Part shown: positions 8,501 to 14,087 of the stretch, one piece after another | Layout of the letters: every line of letters starts with the position of its first letter | How positions within the stretch are numbered: the stretch's first letter is position 1 | Assembly: GCA_910584195.1 (NCBI GenBank) | Contig: CAJTYV010000010.1 | Span: 78,315 to 100,784 of the forward strand | Origin: an uncultured Ruminococcus sp. | GTDB taxonomy: Bacteria; Bacillota; Clostridia; Oscillospirales; Ruminococcaceae | Reading direction: 5' to 3' | DNA length: 22,470 nt | The notes under the pieces: model-generated | What the model was told of the DNA's origin: nothing | The model's input: only the letters and a program-made list of their open reading frames with translations | Databases searched by the model: none | Translations under genes and position numbers: made by a program

Positions 8501-8884
8501 GCTGTCGATTCCGAGCTTAAAACCACGGGACTGCTTATTGACTGCAAGGAAGTTTTGGAAAAAATGGAACACGGAATAGGCGGAAAATACATTCCTGTTA
8601 AGTTAAAAAAAGACGGTGAATTCGACAGATATTCAAGCGTAGTTTCCGAATACGGAATGGAGCGTTTAAGAGAGTATGTTTACGGCTGTCTAAGTGAAGC
8701 CGCAGAATCCATGCTTGATGGCAGAATTGAAGCAGTTCCGCTGAAATCAGGCGGGAAACTTCCGTGCAGCTATTGTAAGTACTCAAATATATGCGGAAAC
8801 GGCAGCGGCAGGGCGTATCGTGAACCGAGCCCCGAAAAGCTTAAAGAAGCCGCTTCGATTTTAGGAAAGGAGACGGAGGAATGA
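5567..8884 (+). CDS. addB: ATP-dependent helicase/nuclease subunit AddB
   Basis: Partner of AddA in the RecBCD-like complex that resects double-strand breaks and responds to Chi. The 1105-residue protein opens with a Walker A motif GASGTGKT (7-14). The middle is helicase-like and is known in the family to lack full helicase activity and to help in Chi recognition. The C-terminal RecB-type nuclease has GGVIDRAD with Asp895 and VIDYKSS with Asp912 and Lys914. Four cysteines, Cys757, Cys1067, Cys1070 and Cys1076, show the AddB iron-sulphur pattern of one distant Cys followed by CxxCx5C. Length is normal for AddB. The start ATG is preceded by AAGGAGTTGTT. The TGA overlaps the addA ATG in ATGA, which implies translational coupling. 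Confidence 0.96.
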   Translation: MTEFITGASGTGKTTEMFKRIKECSGKERIVLVPEQFSTEFDKKLYFYIGAKEFNRMMSLTFSSLSRQLFQLYGEPDRKGEYADEMARLILIYRAVNGARSNPEQLKFFAKSSSYPGFAEDALKLIGDMKKAGISPQRLMLKAELLESRLHDKVSDIANIFYEYEFLMEQYGFKEHLENIREAAKIANMQRFFKGKSVFLDEFESFTADQIDMLKVIFSSAENIVITLRTDDVNAGEFTLFETVNSTFRHLSELCRELNVNVKLTKLKKSRRFKSADLKYLSERAMRNLPNCPENAPEPNNIRIFEARDMYGEAEYACSELRRLVYADNTLKFRDIAIISNNIEDYADVLKSAFARYDIPYFMSIEQPVGHTVVMAFFLSFLDLLTAKKLRSEQIFRFLKCGLLEAELTDVFLLENYCYKWNVDGDMWTKPFTAEDDSLELIEKLRIRTIVPVLKLRKKLVIENTAEYFCGLLYGYLTESNIEHSLGRLMNRLIKTDHDNEAAELKRLWGCLMDILDGAVGTLGDEMLKFRELADILRSMTGQISYSVPPRTLDAVTAASARTARLSSPKVIFVMGAAEGDFPNQVNLHGLFTEGDKQTLSNLGLDIARPLTDLIASERLIAYKALSTASEKLYISYPLSDLSGQAKYPSRIVEQIREMFVGSMFITEKSLTPDFYAVTKNAAYYHYMQDRAENTSETASIYAVLLSDDEYRQKITLALSKTGRTPEYRIDRNIMESLECFEPLYLSPSAMEKYNKCHFMHFCENMLRLQIPEKIELDRRISGELTHSCFQKILGSRSKSEFVAMSYEQLQKEITSEADIYRKEKMAGDFGKTPRFELFFNKLTERLGDVFLHTQHSLMASDFVPDAFELNLRKGHSVSVPFGNGRELFFGGVIDRADICSINGEKYLRVIDYKSSKKHINETTLAGGLNLQMLLYLFAACDNGGVYDDCKPAGVLYTPLRLSNIGIDSSKIEEYNSLAVDSELKTTGLLIDCKEVLEKMEHGIGGKYIPVKLKKDGEFDRYSSVVSEYGMERLREYVYGCLSEAAESMLDGRIEAVPLKSGGKLPCSYCKYSNICGNGSGRAYREPSPEKLKEAASILGKETEE

Positions 8885-11800
8885 ACTGGACAGAACAGCA
8901 GCAGACAGCCATAGACGCAAGAAACGCTTCGTTTATTGTTTCCGCGGCAGCAGGAAGCGGAAAGACAGCCGTACTTACGGAGCGGCTTGTAAAACTGCTT
9001 GCGGATGCAGATTCCGGAGTAAGGGCTGACAGGATAGCGGCGGTTACCTTTACCAACGCTGCCGCTTCGGAGCTTAAAAAAAAGCTTGACAGGCGGCTCA
9101 GACAGCTTATAAACGATCGTCCGGGGGATACGTATTTGCTCAGACAGCAGGTATTGCTGCAAAGTGCGAAAATTTCAACAATAAATTCCTTTTGCTTTGA
9201 GCTTCTCAGAGATAATATTACAGAGCAGGGAATAACCTCCGGATTCGGAGTGCTTGACGAAAACGATGACAGGCTTATAAAGGAGCAGGCTATAAATGAA
9301 ATGCTCGATATTTACAGCCGTGAGGAATATGAAAAAATTTCGTATCTTTACGATAAATTCTGTATAAGTGACAGACAGCCTCTTATTGACGCTATTCTTG
9401 GAACGGATAGGTTTCTTTCATCGGCAGCTATGGGTGAAAAGTGGCTTGATATTGCTGTATCGGAATATAAAAAGGAGTTTTCCGGTTCTATATACTATGA
9501 CGCTTTTTTCAAGGATATTACAAAAAAGCTGCAAACAGCGCTCAGACTTGCAGAGGAAAATATTTCGGATATTGAGCATATTTTTTCCGATATGAGCATA
9601 CCTCAGGCAGAAAAATCTCTTTTACAGGCACAGGAGGACTTCGGCAGAGTTCAGTCTCTGCTTATTCTTGCGGAAAACCGCCGTTTCCCCGAGGAAGATG
9701 ACGTCCGGTATGCCATGGGTTTTTCAAGGCTTGTGGTTCTGCGCGGAAAAATTGAGTATAACGAGGCTGTAAGAGAAATTTTCAAGGCACGGCGTGAGCG
9801 TATAAAGGAAATAATGAAGGAGATAACTCCATGTTTCATTTCCGCTCCGCGTGATTTTGAGGAATCGGGAAAAGTCGCAGAACTGCTTGCCGAAGCAGTT
9901 AAGCGGTTTCGTACTCTTGTATGGCAAAGAAAGTGTTCCAAAAACTCAATAAGTTTCGATGACGGTGAACGTCTCGTTCTTGAACTTTTAATGGACTATG
10001 ATAACGAGGGAAATATCGTACAGTCTGAAACTGCCAAAAGAATAGCGGATTACTATGATATTATCCTTGTGGACGAATATCAGGATTCCAACAATAAGCA
10101 GGATCTTATTTTTAAACTGCTTTCAAAGGGATTTAAACAGGATAAAAACGGCAGACCGATGTACGGCAGGAATGCTTTTGTTGTCGGTGATGTCAAGCAG
10201 TCGATATACCGTTTTCGATTGGCAAATCCTAAAAATTTTATCGAGGTCATGAACGCTTCGGAAAAGTATTCTCCCGAAAGCAGAGCGGAAAATAAAGCTA
10301 TACTTCTTAACAGGAATTTCAGAAGTTCGCCTGAAGTCATTGATTTTGTAAATTTTATTTTCGGAAAACTTATGACGCAGAGCTGCGGCGATATTGATTA
10401 TACTGATTCCGAAAAGCTTTATTTTGGAGCGGGTCAGTATGCTCTGAACTCGGACGAACGGCTGACTCATATATTTTTTATTGATTCGGATTCAGAGAAT
10501 ATGCAGGATACAGATGATGACGAGCGCATTGAAGCCGAGCTTACGGCAGACAAAATTGCCGGAATGCTGGAAAGCAAAGCGGCAGTTACCGAAAATGACG
10601 GTACTCAGCGTCCTTGTACTCCAAAGGATTTTTGTATACTTGTACGTACAAATCCGGCTGCGAATATATACGCCAAGGCTCTTGAGAAAAGAGGGATCCC
10701 CGTTCGAGGAAACGATGAAAAGGGTTATCTAAAATCACAGGAAATAGCCGTTTTAACCGATCTTCTGCGCATAATAGCCAATCCGCTGAAAGATGTGCCT
10801 TTGGCAGCAGTAATGGTTTCTCCTATGTATCCGTTTGACATGAGGGATTTGGCTGTGCTCAAAGCCTGCGGAAGAACAAAAAAACTGTTTTCACTTGTAA
10901 AGGAAGCTGCAAACGGTGAATTATCGGGAATTGATCCTGAGCTGTCGATGAAATGTAAAGAATTTTCCGATGCAATAGACGGTTTCCGTTTGAACGCCGT
11001 TACCATGACGATAGGGGAGCTGATACGTTCAATTTACGATACTACCGATTTTATTTCGGTCATGCAGCAGTACACGGACGGCGAAAAAAAACGTGCGAAT
11101 CTTCGTTTGCTTATTCAATATGCGCAGAATTACGAGTCGGCAGCGGCGGCGGACGGAAGCGGAGGACTAAGCGGTTTTGTTGCTCACCTTGACCGTGTTC
11201 TCGAAAAAGGAGATTACGAGCAGGGAAAGGCTGCCGCTGCTTCCGGAGATTATGCAGTCGTTCAGACGCTTCATAAATCAAAAGGGTTAGAATATCCGTT
11301 TGTGTTTATAGCGGAGCTTGGATACGAATTCAGATATGATTCAGAAAAGGTCATGTGCAGCGATGACGGCAGAATTGGCTTTATTCTTTGTGAAAAGGAG
11401 CTTCTCAGGCGGTACAGGACGTTTCAGCAGGTCATGCTTAGCAGCGAAGGGCAGCGTGATACTCGCAGCGAGGAAATGCGCCTGCTGTATGTAGGGCTTA
11501 CCAGAGCGAAGCAGCGACTTTTTATAAACCTTAAATGCGGTGAAGCTGAAAAAAACAGGGTGAAATCGCTTATGGAAAAATGCGTTGTTAACGGTAATGA
11601 CATCGGCGAACTTGCAGAAACGGCTAAAAGTTTTTCCGACTGGTTCTGGCTTGCGCTTATGATGCACGGAGATTTTTCAGCAATAGCGGATCTTATTGGC
11701 TTTGACGGAGGAAGTTTTGGTTTCCCTGCTTTTGAAGATCAGAGTAAAATATTTGATTTTGAGCTTTGTACGGAACTTGTAAAAAATGATATAAAATCAG

Positions 11801-12507
11801 AAGCTAAAACGCCGGCAAAGGCTGATCATGAAATAATCAAGCGGTTATCGGATATGTTTGAAAGTTCATACGACCGTACTCTTGCCGAAACGCCTGCAAA
11901 ACTCAGTGTTACACAAATTTCCAAAAAATTCAGCGAAGAAAAGGAGTTTGATTTTCAGCTTAAACGTCCGCGTTTCCTCAGCGAAAAAACAAGATTGACG
12001 GGTGCGGAGCGAGGTACGGCAATACACACATTTTTTCAGTATTGCTCGTTTGATAACGCTGTTGCGGATACTAAAGCCGAAGTCTTGCGGCTTGTGGACA
12101 GCGGATTCCTGACAAAGCATCAGGCGGATGTCATTGACCTTGAAAAGATACGGGCTTTTTTCCGTACTGATCTTTATAAGCGTATATGCTGTGCAAAGCA
12201 TGTTGAAAGAGAGAAGAAATTCACCGTTGCGGCAGCGCATCTTAAGATTCCTGGTGCTGTTTTTGACAGGCTTCGTAATTCGGACGGTATGATCAAGGGA
12301 ATTATTGATCTTATGTACGAGGAAGAGGACGGAATAGTTATAGTGGATTATAAGTCAGACCGTGGTATGACGGAAAATCAGCTTCGTGAACGTTACCGCA
12401 GACAGCTTGAAATATATAAAGCTGCGTTGGAACTCACTACCGAAAAGAGTATTAAAGGATTGGAACTGTATTCTATTGAATTGAAAAAAGAAATTATCAT
12501 AAGTTGA
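8881..12507 (+). CDS. addA: ATP-dependent helicase/nuclease subunit AddA
   Basis: The SF1A helicase and second nuclease of AddAB, moving 3' to 5' on DNA. The 1208-residue protein has the Q motif TEQQQTAI (4-11), Walker A AAAGSGKT (22-29), Walker B DEYQD (398-402), GDVKQSIYRFR (from 436), HKSKGLE (798-804) and motif VI LLYVGLTRAK (868-877). The C-terminal nuclease has GTAIH with His1049, GIIDLM with Asp1143 and VDYKSD with Asp1156 and Lys1158, all consistent with an active metal site. Length matches the family. It overlaps addB by 4 bp and AGACGGAGGA provides its ribosome binding site inside the addB end. No intrinsic terminator is evident directly after it; the nearest structure is the inverted repeat at 12530-12665. 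Confidence 0.96.
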   Translation: MNWTEQQQTAIDARNASFIVSAAAGSGKTAVLTERLVKLLADADSGVRADRIAAVTFTNAAASELKKKLDRRLRQLINDRPGDTYLLRQQVLLQSAKISTINSFCFELLRDNITEQGITSGFGVLDENDDRLIKEQAINEMLDIYSREEYEKISYLYDKFCISDRQPLIDAILGTDRFLSSAAMGEKWLDIAVSEYKKEFSGSIYYDAFFKDITKKLQTALRLAEENISDIEHIFSDMSIPQAEKSLLQAQEDFGRVQSLLILAENRRFPEEDDVRYAMGFSRLVVLRGKIEYNEAVREIFKARRERIKEIMKEITPCFISAPRDFEESGKVAELLAEAVKRFRTLVWQRKCSKNSISFDDGERLVLELLMDYDNEGNIVQSETAKRIADYYDIILVDEYQDSNNKQDLIFKLLSKGFKQDKNGRPMYGRNAFVVGDVKQSIYRFRLANPKNFIEVMNASEKYSPESRAENKAILLNRNFRSSPEVIDFVNFIFGKLMTQSCGDIDYTDSEKLYFGAGQYALNSDERLTHIFFIDSDSENMQDTDDDERIEAELTADKIAGMLESKAAVTENDGTQRPCTPKDFCILVRTNPAANIYAKALEKRGIPVRGNDEKGYLKSQEIAVLTDLLRIIANPLKDVPLAAVMVSPMYPFDMRDLAVLKACGRTKKLFSLVKEAANGELSGIDPELSMKCKEFSDAIDGFRLNAVTMTIGELIRSIYDTTDFISVMQQYTDGEKKRANLRLLIQYAQNYESAAAADGSGGLSGFVAHLDRVLEKGDYEQGKAAAASGDYAVVQTLHKSKGLEYPFVFIAELGYEFRYDSEKVMCSDDGRIGFILCEKELLRRYRTFQQVMLSSEGQRDTRSEEMRLLYVGLTRAKQRLFINLKCGEAEKNRVKSLMEKCVVNGNDIGELAETAKSFSDWFWLALMMHGDFSAIADLIGFDGGSFGFPAFEDQSKIFDFELCTELVKNDIKSEAKTPAKADHEIIKRLSDMFESSYDRTLAETPAKLSVTQISKKFSEEKEFDFQLKRPRFLSEKTRLTGAERGTAIHTFFQYCSFDNAVADTKAEVLRLVDSGFLTKHQADVIDLEKIRAFFRTDLYKRICCAKHVEREKKFTVAAAHLKIPGAVFDRLRNSDGMIKGIIDLMYEEEDGIVIVDYKSDRGMTENQLRERYRRQLEIYKAALELTTEKSIKGLELYSIELKKEIIIS

Positions 12508-12529
12508 CTTAAGCAGGTGAGAAAGAACT

Positions 12530-12665
12530 ATGCTCCCACTGACAAAGGGGTCATGAACAGCTACACAGAAATAAGTCTAAGCGGTAACGGAAAACGAATG
12601 CCCTTTTCAATGTTTTAGTCATTTTTATTATCTTACCCCGTTCTGAAGATTCTCAGTGGGTGTAT
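12530..12665. repeat. 136-bp segment bounded by a 13-bp imperfect inverted repeat
   Basis: Arms 12530-12542 and 12653-12665 pair at 12 of 13 positions (one G-U, one mismatch), with the perfect inner core CCCACTGA/TCAGTGGG. Inside, GGGG (12547-12550) and GAAC (12555-12558) face CCCC (12636-12639) and GTTC (12640-12643) in crossed order, which could form a pseudoknot. The longest plausible ORF inside is about 21 codons. I do not recognise it; it could be a structured RNA, an insertion-element end or intron debris. Confidence 0.4.
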
Positions 12666-12673
12666 GTGGTGAT

Positions 12674-12707
12674 AAAAAAGAGGAGCAGGTCATCATTTCT
12701 GCTCCTC
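12674..12707 (-). terminator. Rho-independent terminator of the leftward toxin gene
   Basis: GAGGAGCAG (12680-12688) and CTGCTCCTC (12699-12707) form a perfect 9-bp stem. Read leftward it is followed by six Ts (complement of 12674-12679). It lies 12 bp past the toxin stop. Confidence 0.85.
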
Positions 12708-12718
12708 CTCATACTCCA

Positions 12719-13000
12719 TTATGTCACCGGTCTGACAGTAGAGTATTTATAAATTTGACCTCTATTATCGGCATTAGTCACATCAATCAAGGCAATTTTA
12801 TCTGATTTTGGTGACATTTCAAAAAGCAATCTAAAATCGCTTGCTCGCAACCGATAAAGATTATTTTTACCAGATATTTTCTTTATGTTTCCGAGAATTG
12901 GAAGTGCATAAATAGCCTTAAGAAGTCTTTCCTGCTGCTTCTTTTCTTGTTTGCGGATAAATTTCATAGCCTTTTTTCTTATGTTATATTTGTAAGTCAT
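12719..13000 (-). CDS. RelE/ParE-superfamily toxin (RelE-like mRNA interferase), orphan
   Basis: A 93-residue protein with the RelE-type layout: N-terminal helices rich in Lys/Arg (KKAMKFIRKQEKK, 9-21, then RLLKAIYALP), followed by a beta sheet carrying YRLRASDFRLLFE (49-61) and the C-terminal strand motif ADNRGQIYK (77-85). In the family, basic residues of this sheet drive ribosome-dependent mRNA cleavage. The full length looks intact. Its ATG lies inside the last codons of an antitoxin remnant (12984-13064), the normal antitoxin-then-toxin overlap, but the antitoxin's upstream part is missing. No clear promoter is visible, so it may be silent. A ParE-like gyrase poison is a less likely alternative. 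Confidence 0.8.
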   Translation of the reverse strand: MTYKYNIRKKAMKFIRKQEKKQQERLLKAIYALPILGNIKKISGKNNLYRLRASDFRLLFEMSPKSDKIALIDVTNADNRGQIYKYSTVRPVT

Positions 13001-13064
13001 CTGGATTAAACCCCAATTTTTTTACAAATTCGTCAAGAAACATTGATTCTTTATTATCATCTTT
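12984..13064 (-). pseudogene. C-terminal remnant of the cognate antitoxin
   Basis: Read leftward, one frame encodes KDDNKESMFLDEFVKKLGF then NPDDLQI and a TAA at 12984-12986, which overlaps the start of the toxin gene by 17 bp. This acidic and hydrophobic tail, placed directly before a RelE-like gene with an overlap, is what an antitoxin C-terminus looks like. Upstream of about 13064 the frame turns into Cys/Trp/His-rich sequence unlike an antitoxin, meets a stop at 13152-13154, and offers no initiation codon except an internal ATG at 13041-13043. The N-terminal DNA-binding part is lost. The antitoxin family cannot be named from the remnant. Confidence 0.6.
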
Positions 13065-13204
13065 GCTATGGCGACATATCCACAACCAACAAATATCTGC
13101 ATTGCATAGCAGAAGCTGATGAAGCTGTCGCAAATATCTTACATGATATGCTTATAACTCACAATAAACGCCCTGAGGAGCAGGCAGAAGGGCAGATTAT
13201 ATAA
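13064..13204 (+). pseudogene. C-terminal remnant of a tyrosine recombinase (integrase)
   Basis: Read rightward, the frame ending at TAA 13202-13204 encodes LCYGDISTTNKYLHC followed by IAEADEAVANILHDML. This matches the end of phage/ICE integrases, where a motif such as LRHxDISTTxxYLH carries the nucleophilic Tyr (here codon 13094-13096). The usual Arg-His before it reads Cys-Tyr, each explained by one C-to-T change, so it looks decayed. Everything upstream of this point, including the catalytic Arg and Lys/His residues, is absent, and the sequence passes directly into the antitoxin remnant on the other strand. The gene points toward tRNA-Ala 170 bp away, as expected for an integrase beside its attachment site. 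Confidence 0.65.
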
Positions 13205-13212
13205 CAAAAATA

Positions 13213-13238
13213 GGGGCTGTCCACATTCGGATAGTCCC
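13213..13238 (+). terminator. Hairpin after the integrase remnant, likely terminator
   Basis: GGGGCTGTCC (13213-13222) pairs with GGATAGTCCC (13229-13238) over 10 positions including two G-U pairs, with a 6-nt loop. The T run on the right is weak (TT then TAACTTT). Leftward it would be followed by ATTTTTG, so it may work in both directions. Confidence 0.55.
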
Positions 13239-13249
13239 TTTAACTTTGT

Positions 13250-13307
13250 ATATCTTATCATATCTTTTAATATCTTTTTATGCCAACGGCGCACAAACAG
13301 CGCACAA
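13250..13307. repeat. Short phased direct repeats between integrase remnant and tRNA (possible arm-type sites)
   Basis: ATATCTT occurs at 13250, 13260 and 13270, exactly 10 bp apart. It is followed by GCGCACAA at 13289 and 13300, 11 bp apart. Helically phased short repeats between an integrase gene and a tRNA end are typical of integrase or excisionase arm sites, but this role is inferred from position only. Confidence 0.4.
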
Positions 13308-13375
13308 TTTGTATATGGTAAAATAAATAAGCGTTCTCCCCAAACAGGAAAATGCCTATTTTACGTAATTTTGAT

Positions 13376-13451
13376 TGGTGGAGCATAGGGGACTTGAACC
13401 CCTGACCCCCACACTGCCAGTGTGGTGCGCTCCCAACTGCGCTAATGCCCC
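13376..13451 (-). tRNA. tRNA-Ala (anticodon GGC), CCA encoded
   Basis: The leftward strand folds into a full cloverleaf. The acceptor stem GGGGCAT/ATGCTCC includes the G3-U70 wobble pair that identifies alanine tRNA. The D stem is GCGC/GCGC, the anticodon stem CCACA/TGTGG closes the loop CTGGCAG with anticodon GGC, the variable loop is 5 nt, and the T arm is AGGGG-TTCAAGT-CCCCT. A73 is at 13379 and CCA is encoded at 13376-13378. It would read GCC and, by wobble, GCU. It is a lone tRNA with its own promoter and lies next to an integrase remnant. Confidence 0.97.
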
Positions 13452-13465
13452 AGCAAAAATCAGAA

Positions 13466-13481
13466 CTGTAAAGCTTTACAG
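13466..13481. other. Perfect 16-bp palindrome in the tRNA-Ala leader
   Basis: CTGTAAAGCTTTACAG reads the same on both strands. It lies between the predicted transcription start (about 13493) and the tRNA 5' end (13451), so it could be a dimeric regulator site or a leader hairpin of the precursor. Confidence 0.45.
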
Positions 13482-13499
13482 CAACGAATTTACTATATA

Positions 13500-13528
13500 A
13501 TTATAGCATATCAGGATAAAAATGTCAA
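13500..13528 (-). promoter_or_regulatory. Consensus sigma-A promoter for tRNA-Ala
   Basis: Read leftward: TTGACA (complement of 13523-13528), a 17-bp spacer, then TATAAT (complement of 13500-13505). Both hexamers match the consensus exactly, as is common for stable RNA genes. The tRNA begins about 49 bp downstream. Confidence 0.9.
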
Positions 13529-13630
13529 TAGCAAATAAAATGTCATTTTTCACAAAAAGCTCCGGTATATTTTGTTATGTATTACCACAATCACATTATC
13601 CGAGTTTCACAGCAGTATCTTTCAGACAAG

Positions 13631-13810
13631 TTAAGGCAACACCGCACAAAGCACGCCTGACGTCTTTGCACGTCATCTGCTTGCATATTTTCCGTCATAT
13701 CACACAAATTTTCCTTGTAATACGACAGTATTGCTGCGTCAAATTTATGCAATCTGACGAAATATCTGACTGCGCATCTGACGCACAATCTTTGTGCGGT
13801 GTTGCCTTAA
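13631..13810. repeat. 180-bp palindromic element, copy 2 (MITE-like)
   Basis: Terminal arms at 13631-13651 and 13790-13810 are perfect inverted repeats over 21 bp, beginning TTAAGGCAACACCGC. The interior folds further, with imperfect pairing. The central 13715-13739 carries AATACGACAGTATT followed by GCTGCGT and matches the apex of the 1216-1378 element at 22 of 25 positions. The outer arms of the two elements differ completely. No target-site duplication is clear. An overlapping ORF at 13522-13962 is an artefact of this repeat. Confidence 0.75.
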
Positions 13811-13908
13811 GAATAATACAAAAAAACAATTGTTTGTCAACGTATTTTTTATCAAATCATAGAATATTTAAACTTCACTTTACAAATAAAAACCAATGGA
13901 GTAGAATA

Positions 13909-14016
13909 TATAAGCAGCGTGTCGCTGCACCTGGTCCGCGTGACCGCTCACAAGTTCGCTGAATTTGCGAAACTTGAATTATTTTCGCGTTCATTGCAAA
14001 ATTTTATCCAATATAA
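13909..14016. repeat. 108-bp direct repeat, copy A
   Basis: Identical to 15868-15975 at 103 of 108 positions with no gaps. It starts TATAAGCAGCG and ends CCAATATAA. It contains the hairpin GCAGCG/CGCTGC with a 3-nt loop (G here, T in copy B, at the first loop base) and the imperfect hairpin AAGTTCGC/GCGAAACTT, so it may form structured RNA. It sits in the non-coding region before the MATE gene. Confidence 0.85.
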
Positions 14017-14038
14017 AGCAGAGCTTTGAACCACAGAC

Positions 14039-14069
14039 GATGTTCCCCGCCTCTAAAGCAGCGAACATC
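14039..14069 (+). promoter_or_regulatory. Hairpin just upstream of the MATE ribosome binding site
   Basis: GATGTTC (14039-14045) and GAACATC (14063-14069) form a perfect 7-bp stem three bases before the Shine-Dalgarno GAGGGGAG (14072-14079). A CCCC run in the loop (14045-14048) could alternatively pair with the Shine-Dalgarno. Regulation of translation is possible but untested. Confidence 0.35.
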
Positions 14070-14087
14070 TTGAGGGGAGAAATGAAT

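Noticed and set aside
12553..12618. 21-codon ORF beginning MNSYTEISLSG
   Set aside because: The ribosome binding site is only 2 nt from the ATG and the ORF lies inside the inverted-repeat segment; there is no support for translation.
12719..13204. A complete toxin-antitoxin defence module
   Set aside because: The antitoxin has no start and no DNA-binding part, and its upstream sequence belongs to an integrase remnant.
13250..13307. Possible CRISPR-like repeats
   Set aside because: The units are only 7-8 bp with 3-bp gaps, with no spacers and no cas genes.
13522..13962. 146-codon plus-strand open frame
   Set aside because: It starts in the tRNA promoter and runs through the 180-bp palindrome and into the 108-bp repeat; composition is not protein-like.
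13965..14087. Upstream extension of the MATE reading frame
   Set aside because: The extra codons read through the 108-bp repeat and a hairpin; the ribosome binding site and family alignment place the start at 14088.
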